Notes: generated from the sequence alone by a model not told the origin. Counted from the first letter of the stretch, positions 11,179 to 22,850 are shown. The stretch: 64,000 nucleotides of DNA from Mermis nigrescens (GCA_036768485.1 JAVLUZ010000142.1:12805814-12869813); one strand, 5' to 3'. A program made the numbers and translations.

Positions 11179-11431
11179 GAAATAAAAATTCTGGCCAACG
11201 CCACAAACGATTTGTTTTAGTCTCGATAAAGTGTTAAATATTACGGATTATTCTCTAGCTCATGTACGCCTACAAAATATTCTAAGAGTGCTAATTATGG
11301 GTATGCACGTATGTAAGCTTGACCCTCGGCATTACCCTCGGCCTCGGCCGGGGCAAGGATTTTAAGTCGCCTCGGCCTCGGCCGAGGCCGAGAGTCCAAA
11401 AAGTACCCTCGGTCCGATCACTGCCGTCAGG

Positions 11432-11795
11432 GCCAACCCCTTTGGCGGGGACTGGGCCCGCTAATCCCCCAGCCGGTCTGGATGCGAAGGGGGATTTGAC
11501 CTCCTCTTTTTGGACAAGCGGTGGCTAAAGCGCGCTCAAAACGGTCACACAAACGCAAATTCCCGCCAAAAATCGAATTAGCAAGCCGAAGTTGACCGAG
11601 TTAGACTCGGACGGTGGGACGACCGGACTTGGGTGGGGATCAGCCAATTTTCGGTCTCGTAACGAGATTTAACATGGAATTTTTGAACGCGAAATACCGT
11701 TATGCAAAAATTTTGTGGTCAAAGGGATATCCCAAGAACCATTACGAGGATGGGCAAAAATATTAAATGAGGGCATTTTTGACATACGTCGCTCG
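11432..11795. other. GC-rich host or element sequence right of the hAT
   Basis: This segment continues the sequence interrupted by the hAT: 7132-7246 joins 11432 across the CCGTCAGG site. A 40-codon frame with GPTPLAGTGPANPP is open across 11400-11527 but has no family match and no clear splice sites. It may be an older element or part of a gene. Confidence 0.25.
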
Positions 11796-11965
11796 CGAGG
11801 GCGGATTTAGGGGGGGCGGCCGCCCTCATTCGCCTCTAAAAATTAGTGCGCAAAATTAGAAGGATTTTTGAGCGATTATTTAGCAATTTTCTGGTTAAAA
11901 CGGCTAATTTTTCCGCCCAAGTCGGGGGGTTGCGCCCCCTCAGGAAAATACTGGATCCGCCACTG
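11796..11965 (+). mobile_element. hAT-type MITE, GGCGGAT family
   Basis: The element is 170 bp. It starts CGAGGGCGGATTTAGG and ends CTGGATCCGCCACTG. Its flanks GTCGCTCG and GTCTCTCG are an 8-bp duplication with one mismatch. The interior matches 6423-6616. Confidence 0.8.
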
Positions 11966-13055
11966 GTCTCTCGTTGAGTCTCAGTACGATGGCGAAGAAA
12001 AATTTTATGAAAAATTTTATTTCGCACTGAAATAAAGCAAACCTAATCGTCTGAACTATGTATGCGAGCGATTTCGCAATCATGTCTGATCAGATCAACT
12101 GACAATTTCTTCACTTTTGTCTGTGTATTGTATTATCTCTATGTTTTGTAAAGAAAGCCAATACGGAAGATAAGAGATTGAGCGCGATGCGCCGAAAAAA
12201 TTTGACACGTTCTACGCGCTTAAAGTCACATCATTCGTGATTCGGAGCGAGATGGAAAACCAAAACTATAAATAAACAATTGGAAGACCGAAACTATAAA
12301 TAAACAATCGGCAAAATCCGCTTTTGGCGACGTTTTAGACCTACGTCGAGAATTTTTTATATTTTGTCTGGGGGACCCTTGTGCTATTAAAAATTTTGTT
12401 TTTTGCTCCCAAAGTGCCGCCCCCTGAATATACAATTTAATCGCGTATGCACTTTTCATATTAGGATCATCACTCGTGTATATATAAACCCTTGTTTTTG
12501 CTTTAATACTGTATATTTGTCGTCGCGCCATATGCAGAATAGTGCCACGTTTACTTTTTGCAATTTTGAGAAACGCGTTTAAAGTTTTATTGCCGTGGTA
12601 AGAACTCTGTGCACATTGCGACAAATGGATGCTCATTTCTCAATTGGTATTTGAGATTTAGTGGCTAGAATTTTTTGGTAAACGGGAAATAGTCTGCAAC
12701 AATCAGGCAATGTCCGCGTGAGTCATTTTTTCACAAAATGCGGACCTACGATAGCACCGTTTTGCATAGCGGCGACGATATGAGGGCCAAGTGTTATTTT
12801 CGTCCCTTATGCTCTTTAACCTCTTCTTTACGAACAGTAAGCGGTGTAGCAAGTTGTGCAAACTTGTTGGTTATGCTGAATTACAAATTATGCGAATTTA
12901 GTCTACATTTAATAATGAATTCGATTCAGTTATATTGCTTCGCAATGATATAGAAAATATCAATTGATAAAAGCAATTTGCAGGTACTGATAAGGCGGCA
13001 AGAGTCTATTTTTGCGATTGACTTTAGTCAGCGCGTCAATATTTACTCTTTTATC
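11966..13055. other. Intergenic stretch, no supported gene
   Basis: A 136-codon frame on the minus strand (12226-12636) and a 71-codon frame on the plus strand (12738-12953) are open. Neither shows a domain, a family motif or convincing splice sites. Nothing else was recognised. Confidence 0.4.
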
Positions 13056-13155
13056 NNNNNNNNNNNNNNNNNNNNNNNNNNNNNNNNNNNNNNNNNNNNN
13101 NNNNNNNNNNNNNNNNNNNNNNNNNNNNNNNNNNNNNNNNNNNNNNNNNNNNNNN
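13056..13155. other. Assembly gap (100 N)
   Basis: Exactly 100 N bases, a conventional placeholder for a gap of unknown size. Statements about neighbouring introns do not hold across it. Confidence 0.99.
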
Positions 13156-14439
13156 GATAGGGCACTAAAATCGTCGGCCAAACCAGCGGTGTCGAGTTAT
13201 CCGCGTATATGTTACCTCTGAGTAGCTATAACTAATTTAATAGACGAATAAACGAAATACAGCTCTAGCGCAAGTGAAATCCAACACTTAATACAGCGCG
13301 AGCGAAAATAACGACTCAAGACAGCAAATAACCAAAAAAGTCAAGCAGGTCAAGAGTAAACACAATCACTAATACAAGAGTATAATAACAGGATAATGAA
13401 ACGACAGTAAGTTTAGATACAAGAAAACAAACATCAAATGAGATAACTTGTAGACAGAGTCATATTACATATGCTCTTTAAATTGTTAAGACAAATATCG
13501 ATTGACTGATCTCAACGCATTCTTGACAAAAGACCCGTCGAGTCCTCCCATGTTTTTAAGATAAAAGTATGGGGAGAAGTACGAATCTGCAGGCATAATC
13601 CAAGCTAACTCATCTCATGGATGCATGCTCGATTGGCTAAGGGGTTAATGTGTGCGAAGGGGTCTAATTGCGAAAACGGCAAATTGAGTAGCTTGGCGTT
13701 TCGGTAGCGTCCAATCAAAAGTTCATGTACTGTACCAATTTCGATACGGTAAACAGCAATCGATTCGTAAATGTTCGTACTATGTAACGACCTCCGTTAC
13801 AGATAGATGTCGCACATTAAAAACAAGGTTTTTCACAGCGCAGAGGAACACTTTTACCAAGAAAGTTATTCGTGCTTATAGTACAAATGCTATTTAAAAT
13901 TAGTAAGACATTATGGTAAGCAATAAGCATGCTAACTAAGTTTAAACCGGGGCAATTTTTGAGTCTATAGAAGAACTTCTGGCGCAAAAACTGAATTAAA
14001 ATTAAAATTCAAGTTATGACGGATTTTCGCAGCGTTTTTACTCCCTTGCTACAGCATCATGAGTTTACATTGCAACGGAACTCATGTAAAACTCGTTTGC
14101 TGACTATCACTGAAAAAGTACAACTTACATGATTCGGTAATTATTCCATGAAAACACTGATCTACAAAACAGACTGCTAGTCGGCGGATGTACAGTATTC
14201 TTCTCAAAGTAAGTGCTTTTGAAAAATTTAAAGCATTATTCATAAGGGATTAGATATCACTGCAAGATTCTGCATTTGTCTGGACTGTTTTCCTCTTGTT
14301 TTTAAAAAATTTAGGTATTTAGCTGCTGTCGTTCCGGAACTATGACATAAAACATTATTTAACGTCAAAAATTTTCCAGGATCATTTCATGTACGAAACT
14401 TTCATTCGCAGTTTTTGCCTATTACAAGGAGAAATTGGT

Positions 14440-14580
14440 ACCAAGCATGGGTAGTAGCCAAATTCTGGGGGTATGGGTGGTGTAAAACTGACGGAAATAT
14501 AAAAAACATGCTAAAAATTAGATTCTGGGTCTATCGATTTTTTTTGGAGCCTACCAGGCCCCTTCCACGTTTACGTTGAG
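14440..14580 (+). repeat. Copy of the 'GGTGGGCAGC / TCCACG' repeat family
   Basis: CATGGGTAGTAGCCAAATTC, GGTGTAAAACTGACG and CCCTTCCACG match the copy at 32235-32390 (TAGGTGGGCAGCGACCAAAT, GGGTAAAACTGGC, CCAGTCCACG). It is a non-coding dispersed element directly upstream of the membrane-protein exon. Confidence 0.55.
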
Positions 14581-14674
14581 CGGTATACCTGCTCTTATCT
14601 ACAAAGAGACGCTTTGCTACTCAAATCAATGCTAGATGACTGCTCTCATGGTAACGTAATTTCACATTCAACAG

Positions 14675-17600
14675 GAGGAAGAAATGCCGTGCGTTATTGG
14701 GCCTATGCTGCAGCAATACTCTTTATGATTCTAGGCATTGTATTTTCAGTCATAATATGGAGATGGATTTGGACTAGTCCCGCATTATCGGAGGAAGAAG
14801 GAGAAGTTGTTGGTAAGAACAGAAATTTTTATGGCGTAGAACCGTGCTTGCTCTTTTCGAAATTTGTGGCAGTAACAGCTCACTGCACTGTAATGTGCCG
14901 CTCAAAAGTTTAAGGCCACTCTGATTGATTACTCCAAAATCCATTGGGTTTTTAAATCACTTTTAACCGTGAAATTGAAAGGCCTAGATTTCACTTTGAG
15001 AAAGTTTCTATTTCTTCGCTGATTTCAAGAAGTTTAGTCATTTCTAATTTTGTTCGCTACTAGCTGATTTATTATGGGTTCATTCCGCTCCATTTTGCTG
15101 GTCTTTTGATAGAAAATCGCGTCCATGTTTAAAGATACCAAACTATTCCAAAGAGCGATAGCCGGATGTTTCAATATAACTTAATGTGTCATACGAAACA
15201 AACATAAGAAACACAAACAGTTCGATTCCTTGACTGATCTTCCTCGACCCGGGGCGTTCCTCTGAATTGACCACTAAAGAACCACACATGGGCGTGGGGG
15301 GTTTGGGGTATGCACCTCCCAAAAGTTGAAATACCCCCCAGAAATCAAAATACCCCCTCAGAATTCAAATTTTGAAATTTTTTTTGCTTTTTTAGCGATT
15401 TTTTGATGCCATTGGATAGTGCTCGATGAGAAACGTCGAAAAATGGTGTTTTTTCGCCATACGGCCACTTTTAAGACCATTTTTTGACCTTTGAAAATTT
15501 TTTCTCCCCCAGAATTTTGGTGCTGCCCGCCTATGTAAAGAACTATGTGGTCTAAAGCTAACTTCTTTAAAAATTGGCGTCTGACCGCTCCTGACATGCA
15601 GGGTGAATTATCTGTTGATTGTGGGCCATTGGTTTCGGAGCAAACAATTAGTCGGTATCTTTGCCGTATAATTGAATCGTCATAAAAAGTCTTTTTTACG
15701 ATCGAGTTTAACAGAAAAAACGTATTGATTTTTGCTCGAAATTTCGTTCGATGGACTTTTCTCGATTGTTCAAAGGTTTCTTTTTCTTGGGGACTGATAT
15801 TCGATTATTTTACTTTGAAATTAAGGGGTTTTCTCCGCAGACGTTCAGACTAGAAATAAAATGTCAAATGCATGGCCGGAAACATCAAACACAGAAGAGA
15901 ATGCAATGCTTTGGTCTGGAGTCCATTTGAAGCCATGATGTTGTGATTTGGTTTTATTTCCCTCCAACCCGAAATTTATAACCACTTCATATATTTGCTT
16001 AATTAAGGAGCACTTGGTTCCTTCTTTTGAGACTGCTTCAGGAAAATAAGCATTAGCTTGTAAATGAGCATCAGCTAAGCAACAACCTGCTGCCCAGACA
16101 GTTGCAATTAAATTGGAGCTGCAGAGGCTCATTTTAAACGCACACTACTCGCTGAACTCGTCGTTTTCAGTGTAACATGAATATTTTTTCAGTTTAAAAT
16201 GCCAAGATCTAAAAAATTTTTTAGAGGCCATACTCCAAAACATATCTCATTAGGAAGAGCATCCAATTTTCTATCTATTTACAGAAAAAAATGCCAACTG
16301 TCCTGAAACATTAAAAAATAATAAATCTTAATTTGTAAAAAAACGCACTTTTTTATTACATTAACTAAAATGGCAGCCATATTGAACTTTTTTCTACTTA
16401 ATCAAATCAAACAAACAAGCAGTCATTTTTTAGCTCTTTCTTTGCTCTTTTCAAAATACGCTTAATTGTTCAATTATGTAAAGTAGTTAGACAGCTACAG
16501 CTTAAAGTATTGTTTTTCCAATCCCATGACACAAATTTGTATTGAGCTAACCGGAAGAACGAGAAAATCTTGGTTAACCGAGTTTATTGCACAATAAAAC
16601 CCATCTGAAAAAAAGCCACTTAACCTATTTTCGCTATTTTTTCGAGGTGACAGGTGCGTTGCATGTTATCTGGGTCAAATGCTTACGTGGTGTTGATTAG
16701 GGAGGTTCATACCCCACGTCCATGTGTGGTCGCATATTGCACTTAAGGATATTCCTACCTGTGTCCACGTTGCGAAATTACGCAAATTTAACCTAATCGA
16801 TCAAACTTATTGACTGCCTTATACCAAATAAAGATTTGAGATCACAAATTTCAGACACCTTTGATAACTATTGCCGCAGACAAAGTGTCTCAATTAGTTA
16901 CATACTTTGATAGTTTTTGCCGCATACGTAGTGTCTCAGTTGATTACATATCTCCGTTACACAGGGCGTCCCACTGGACTATCCAGCATGTTTTTTTATA
17001 ATACCTCCCTTAATTCTAGTTATTTTTCAATGATTTTTTTGGATACAGCAAGAAGGTCCATTAGGAAACAAACTGACAAGGTTAGACCGATTTTGCTTGT
17101 TCATAGTGTTGTCACATCGTACTCATGTATGTGTGTAATCTACATGCATAATAAGTGGCTTTTCCCTAATTTTAATAACACAAAAACTATCGATGTACGG
17201 AAATGGAACTTTAATCAAAACACAAGCGCGATATTATTGATGAAATATTGATAAAAGACGAAATATATGATACATGAGTTGACGGACGGGAGAAAAATGG
17301 GGGAAGGGGAAAACGATCCGCCGACCAAGCTAACCTAGCTACTACATCTTAATGATATTAGAAATTCGGACGGACGAAAAGGGAATCAGCGCGTGATTCG
17401 CGCTCTCGCCACTTTCTAAACTAGAGTCGTCCTTCATTGTCAGAACTTGGTAGCTTTAGGCTCGTGTCGGCCTTTTCCTTACCAGCTGAGTCATCGAGGT
17501 TTCATCTGACACATTAGCTTATTATTATTTGTGTCATCGAGCAAATATTTATCACATTAAGTTTACCCTCGTTTCCGGTTCTTTCCGCTTTAAGCTAGTT

Positions 17601-20081
17601 CTTTAGCACGTAGGTATGCTCGTTGGAAAACTGATAAACTGAATTCTTTGAGGTCAGCTTCATCTGTCTATAAACATTAAAAACTTCGGATCTTTTAACT
17701 TAAATTTTCTAGATTTCATTCTTTTGTTATAAATAAGTGAATACCCAAATTATGTAAGTGCGGTGCACATACACACTCATCGAACTCATGCGCTGTTACT
17801 TTCCCGTCAGCTCATTTCGCTGTTCGGATGCGTTTTCCCGTCAGCTCGTTTCGCTGCTCGGATGAGCTATTTATAACTTTTGCGCCTTTTTTGCGCTTCA
17901 ACCCGTCGAGATGACGTTTGATCTCCGGAATAAATAGGCGCAATTTTTCGGGTAATTGAGCACCGCTTCGGCTGGCGCAGGCGGCCGAACACTGCGCATT
18001 GGCGGGTCTTCGGACCTGCCCATTTTTAAGCTTCTCAATTACAATTACAATAGATGAATAATAACACGTAGATACGGCACGATTCAAAGTTATTGTATAA
18101 AAATTATATAGTTATCATAAAATTAATGCGTACAAAGTCACATCCTGCCGACAGTGTAAACTGCAGAAATTAGTGTAAACCTTTGATTTTTGATAGTCTC
18201 TTTTGCGATCACCTTATAGATCATGATTTATGCCGCTCAAGCAATAAGAAATTAATGAATTCTCGGTTTCTAAACGCTTGTGAATCAATGAAACAATCGT
18301 ATAGTTTTACACAAATTTATGGGAATAGCTGTCAAACGACCATTTTTGCATAGCGAAGAAAAATCAGTTATGTAAAAATGCTATATTTTGAACAGTATCT
18401 AACCAAATCATGCCGAGCTTTATCAGTCGATGGCCCATTAGACATTCTACATTCGCTCGAAAAATTTTTTGAAAATATTAAGAATTGATTGACTTAACGC
18501 GAGATGAGATAATTGTTTGGATTCTTAGATGGGACAAGCTGTAAACACATAGGTTTATACAAACTTTTGTAGCTCACGCCACGGACAAGCAAAAGCAATC
18601 TAATCAAGTCATTCAGTTTTCTTTTGAACCTTCCAGCTATGTATGTACGTAAAAAATCACTAAAAAATATAAAGAATTTTCGGAGTTGTTATGAAAAACA
18701 GGTGGGAAGGTGGGACACCCTGTATTTCCAACCCGGATTTCTATTGTTTTTCTGCTCATTTACTAACTGATCTATGTATCATAGTCGTAAACTTGTGATA
18801 CTCTTAATTTCTGACCTCAGTTTGATAAAAAAACGATCTTTAAGTTTCATCAATATGGTTAAATTTGCATTATTTCACAATGTGTACACATGCTTGCAGA
18901 GTGCTTTTTTATTAGTTACATGCCGCTTTATAAACGTAAGATTTGCCCAAAAGGAATTCTTCATCTCAGAAAGCCAATTTAAAAATTTTTTCCTTTAATG
19001 TTAAGATTCTTAACCTAATCCAGGGGCGCCTTCAAATGGGCTGGGTGGTCGTCCTCACTATCCTACATACAGACGAAAGAATGCATATGTGATTTGCAAT
19101 GATTTTTGGCCATCGTTGATCGTAATTTCTTAAATTTTTCCGACGTTTCGTTCTGAATAATGGCATTTATTTACTTTTTGGCGTCCTGGGGAGGCCATGT
19201 TTTTGCGACGAAATAGGTTTTTGTAGCAAAAAACTTTTTCTGACTCCTTAAACAATTTCTGGAGCAGAAGAAACATCTATTTTAGTATAACTTTCTTGCA
19301 TCTTTAAGCATTGAAATTTTTCGTCGCTTGACATTCAATATAGGCTTGTATGTAAAATTTTGTAAATGCAAAAATAAATGAAATCGATCAGTATTCGTAA
19401 TTCAGGCCTTTAAACGTCCTTCTATCTAATTTTCTCAACTTTCCGGTTCAAGAGATTTAATTATTTTTTGCAGAATTGTATAAAATTTCAAAATTTTCTC
19501 AAAAAAAACATTGCACCAATTATGATTTTAAATAGAAGTTGACAACGTAAAATGCTCATAGTACGCGAATGACGTGTTTTTCTACCTATTCGCCCTCCCT
19601 TAAAAAATCCTAGATCCATCACTGGTCAGTATTTTTGGTACCCTCGTTGATGTAGCGTCAAACATTGCGTTGTTTCACTTGTACATTCCTAATTTTTCGT
19701 TTTTCGTCCGTTGCCGTTTGGATTTATTTCATTATTCACATACGTATTACAGATGAGCAGGAAGAGCTGGCTGAAGAAGAACCTAAAAAAGAGAAACTGG
19801 ATTTTTATAGCCAAGAAGACGAAGAAACAAACGTAAAAGAAGAAAAAATTACAGTCCCTCCGAAAAGTCAACGCTTGGAAGATGAACCTTCGAAAAATTT
19901 AATTAAGCTGGACGATCTGGCTGGAGAAGGACCTAAAAAAGATAGCCTGGATTTTAGTAGCCAAGAAAAAGAAGGAACAAAAGTAAAAGAAGCAAAAATT
20001 GTGGTCCCTCCGAAAAGTCAACGTTTGGAAGAGGAACCTTCGAAAAAGTTAGTCGATATATCAAAGTGTGAAACTGTGTGA
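14675..20081 (+). CDS. Single-pass membrane protein with acidic two-repeat tail (two exons seen)
   Basis: Exon A is 14675-14812, from acceptor CAACAG to donor GTAAGA. Exon B is 19753-20081, from acceptor TTACAG to stop TGA. Exon A enters and leaves with one base of a codon and exon B supplies two, so the join is in frame. Exon A encodes a membrane segment of about 23 residues (YWAYAAAILFMILGIVFSVI, then IWRWIW). It then turns acidic (LSEEEGEVV). Exon B is charged and consists of two ~50-residue repeats sharing PKK..LDF.SQE, VKE.KI.VPPKSQRLE and EPSK. The protein ends KCETV. At least one 5' exon is missing, perhaps near the assembly gap. The family was not recognised. Topology is uncertain; a cytoplasmic tail is likely because of its charge. 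Confidence 0.65.
15286..15537 (+). repeat. Copy of the 'TGGGCGTGGGG' repeat family
   Basis: The element runs from ACATGGGCGTGGGGGG to GCTGCCCGCCTATG and includes the conserved blocks 'ATTTTTTGATGCCA.T.GGATAGTG' and 'TTTTTCGCCATA'. The same plan occurs at 22851, 25361 and 61374, and inverted at 23765 and 46530. It lies in the intron of the membrane-protein gene. Confidence 0.75.
15845..16132 (-). CDS. Possible FIT (fat storage-inducing transmembrane) family fragment
   Basis: This 95-codon minus-strand frame from an ATG ends HHGFKW, then VFDVSGHAFDILFLV and TGA. FIT family proteins, ER enzymes of lipid-droplet formation, have a conserved 'GF(D)ISGHxFLL' segment around an active-site His, preceded by Cys/His-rich text. 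The likeness is limited to that motif. The frame is much shorter than the usual 250-300 residues, stops right after the motif, and has no clear donor, so it would be one exon or a decayed copy. It lies antisense in the intron of the gene at 14675-20081. It could also be a chance frame. Confidence 0.35.
   Translation of the reverse strand: MSLCSSNLIATVWAAGCCLADAHLQANAYFPEAVSKEGTKCSLIKQIYEVVINFGLEGNKTKSQHHGFKWTPDQSIAFSSVFDVSGHAFDILFLV
16150..17260. other. Intron sequence, no supported feature
   Basis: AT-rich DNA within the 14812-19753 intron. A 114-codon plus frame (16907-17251) is Ser/Tyr/Asn-rich with no start context or domain. A near-duplicate of about 55 bases occurs around 16855-16950 (TTGATA..TTTGCCGCA.AC..AGTGTCTCA). 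Confidence 0.35.
17815..18010 (-). other. GC-rich island of unknown role
   Basis: The stretch is clearly GC-richer than its surroundings. It has a 33-34-base tandem duplication at 17805-17865 (TTTCCCGTCAGCTC.TTTCGCTG) and a hairpin GGCGGGTC-TTC-GGACCTGCC near 18002. A 91-codon minus frame spans it, as do shorter open frames in other phases, so I do not choose one. It might be a diverged exon or a promoter-like island. Confidence 0.25.
19021..19624 (+). mobile_element. GGCGGAT-type element, ~600 bp
   Basis: The element starts CAGGGGCGCCTTCAAATGG and ends AATCCTAGATCCATCACTG. Internal text is shared with 8182-8357. No matching 8-bp flanks were found, so the ends are approximate. Confidence 0.5.
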
Positions 20082-20357
20082 TTTAAATGTATATTCTTAA
20101 AAAACTACGGAATTCAGATGCAGATGCTCGTAGATGAACAAAATTGTTAATAGTTACTACATAGAAGTGACCAGGCTGTAGAGCTGTCATGTAAATTGTT
20201 GAAACTATCTAAAAAGTGTTTAAATATGTATGCTATAGAAAAAGCGAGGCATAGAAACAAATTGGATCTTGGTAAAATCAAAAATTTCAGGGCTGATAAA
20301 TAATTCCTATCCTATGCAAGATTTTTGTTAAGAATGACGATATAAGTCCTATAATCC

Positions 20358-20363
20358 AATAAA
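20358..20363 (+). terminator. Polyadenylation signal AATAAA
   Basis: This is the first AATAAA after the stop codon of the membrane-protein gene, 277 bases downstream. It is a plausible 3'-end signal; usage is inferred. Confidence 0.45.
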
Positions 20364-20818
20364 AAACGCGTGGAAGCTACATATTATGTGTGACATTTTG
20401 CTTAACGATCAATAGTTCTACAAGAAATTGACAAGAAAAACATTCCTAAGATGGCAAGCTCCCACCGGCAACTATTGATTGTTTAGGAGCTTAACGTCTA
20501 AGAGATCGGAAACAGACGATCGTCTCATTCTCGTTCTTTTTGACGAGATATACGTTTGAGTTTTTGTGTGATTTGTTATTGCTTCAGTCAAAAATACTGC
20601 GAAATCAGTTGACACTAAGTTAATTCGCACAAGATTCTTCCTGTTTCTTTGGACATCTCCGATTTGAAGAAAATCTCAGAAACACTTCAACGTATTCAGC
20701 AAAAAGGCCAAAACAGGATGAAAATTGAAAGTTTTTTTGCAAAATTGGTTAAGATTAATTCAACATATGGATGAAAACAATTTCGTGATGCTTCAGCATT
20801 TTTATTGTTTGGTACTTT

Positions 20819-21556
20819 CAAGGACGGATTTGAAGGGGCGGCCGCTCACCCATCCTGTCGTCAAAAAAACTGTGCGCAATATAGAATTTGTGTTTTTATG
20901 ATTCTAGCCATTTTTATTTCGATCTCTCGAATTTTTCCGGCGCTTCCCGTTGGGGTAGTAAGTACTCATTACTTTCTGGCGCTGAAAACCTTATTTTCAC
21001 GCTAGAGAGTAGTTTTTATACAAAACGAAGATTTTGTGACAGTACCTCTGACAATGATTTCTTGAGAAAAGATAATAATATAAACAATTTTTATGATTTT
21101 TAACAAAAATTTTAAAACTTTGTGCGTTTCGCTTCATATGCACTCTGCCAAAATGACCCCCACATATTGCGATAGATTCCCAGAATAGAATTTGCGGCAT
21201 TTTTCGCGATTTTTTGCACTTTGGCCTCGCAGAAACTCCCGGAATTTGACCACTGATTTTCATCATATCCCATTGATGCATTTTATTCTCCTACATTAGA
21301 TAACATAGAAGGGAGCCCTGTGCTTTATAACGCTTTTTTCTCGACACGCATAGAGCCAATTTTGCACAAATTTTGCACGTTTTTTGTAAAAAATTTTCAG
21401 GAATTTTGAAATAAAGTTTTTCGCATCATAAAAGACTCTACCTGTCATATGACGGCAAAAAAGCTGGAACTTGACGCATAACGGGCGAACTTTTCGGACT
21501 ATTTTCTACATTATTAGGGAAATTTGGGGTTCCCTCCTCTCCTAGATCCGCCACTG
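20819..21556 (+). mobile_element. GGCGGAT-type element, ~740 bp
   Basis: It starts CAAGGACGGATTTGAAGGGG and ends TCCTAGATCCGCCACTG. The interior has 'TTTTTCCGGCGCTTCCCG' and 'CTTTCTGGCGCT', similar to the element at 19021. There is no transposase and no clear target duplication. Confidence 0.55.
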
Positions 21557-21559
21557 AGT

Positions 21560-22850
21560 TAGTACCTACTGAAGTCACTTTAACACTATTCAGCTTTATG
21601 GCTGGACCGACCATGCTTACACCTGTGAATAAAATTAATCTGTATGCATGTCATTCACTTCCAGGAGCGTTGGTTCGGCAGGTTTATCACTCGAAGAACA
21701 ACTTTCAGCAACCCTTTCAGATCTTCACACAACGGCAATGCTTTAGATGCCCACGCGATCACACAGCGCTAATTAGTTAATTATTGAAAATTAACTAACT
21801 GCTTATATGTTATTAACGATTTATTACCCACGATTGCTTAACTATCCGAACTTCACGGCGATTGTGCTTGTGTAGCTATTATTCTTGCCTATGATATGGC
21901 AAAATTTCGCGTACGTACCTACTGATTGTTCTGCTGTTCCTTGTCATGTTTTTTACTGATTTTCGCTTGACTAAAAAAACGAACTAAACGGTAAATGCCT
22001 ACGTACTATAGGTTCTATCGGATCAACATTGCGCTGTATTACCCAGAAGAGAAAATTTTGAATTTCAACTTCGTTTACAGTTTAATTCACATAAGTTTGG
22101 GCATAAACTTTACGAATTTTTGTGATAGTACGCCGACAAATTACGAGAGTTGTGTATCACAATATAATGATCGCAATGGTATTTACGACAGGCAACCTAT
22201 GGTTTCGCACCTCCCACATTAGCTGCTGAAATTGCTATTCAAGTAGGTTAATTTATAGTCCATGATTCTTTATATTCACATTCAAGCATTTTATTAAAAA
22301 ATTTGGCTTACTTTTGCGACACGTATTTCACCTATCGTCTGTTTCACGAAAAGTTGTGCATAAAAGTCCATTTCAGGGAAAGACGAAAGAAGCTGCAAAA
22401 GCTATTTTATGTAAGAGCAGAAACATAATTCTATGTAGATTCACGCATATCATAATCATTGCTGCTTTTTTCCGATTGAGATGACATACAACTTGTTAGT
22501 AAGGTACATAATAAATAAATATAAAAATTTTCCTCTTCTCACCTCAGGGTTTTTTAGAGCATTGGGAACATTGTCGAAATCCAATAGGTGCTCGTGTTGC
22601 AGACTAAAAAATCCAACAACTGACATTAGGGCAAAAAACTATTTTTTGACGTTTTATCGGGGGTCATTGTCAATAAAATATTGCTGAAAAAGAAATATTT
22701 TCTCACTTTTTAATAAAATTCCATTTCCGCATCGTCCATTCTTTGTATTTTATTGAAATAACATATTTTTAGGTAGTGTAAGTACATATATGAGTACGTC
22801 TTTTCACTAAATTTCATCCACAAGAAATAAGCTGCAAACCGTGTGACAGG
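21560..22850. other. Intergenic, remnants of AGTCTGTTTCA MITEs
   Basis: At 22090-22200 a decayed copy reads AGTTTGGGCATAAACTTTACG and later GCCGACAAATTACGAG, as in the MITE at 58144. At 22337 a fragment GTCTGTTTCACGAAAAGTTG matches the other MITE end at 60049. No gene was recognised. Confidence 0.45.

Larger units (their letters stand above)
7247..11423. mobile_element. hAT transposon, 4.2 kb, palindromic arrangement, non-autonomous
   Basis: Termini are CAGTGATCGGAC at the left and its reverse complement GTCCGATCACTG at the right. A perfect 8-bp duplication CCGTCAGG lies at 7239-7246 and 11424-11431. Next to each tip is a GC-rich array of CTCGGC units. Both arms carry the 3' end of a hAT transposase frame pointing outwards, so the element is a head-to-head inverted duplication rather than a simple internal deletion. 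The centre is filled by another element (about 8358-10528) and a GGCGGAT-type fragment near 8182. No intact transposase remains. Confidence 0.88.

Noticed and set aside
12226..12636. 136-codon frame on the minus strand
   Set aside because: Composition is like non-coding DNA and contains a near-direct repeat (AACTATAAATAAACAAT twice). No domain, start context or splice sites.
16907..17251. 114-codon plus-strand frame
   Set aside because: AT-rich, no recognisable domain, no good start; it lies in an intron with a local duplication.
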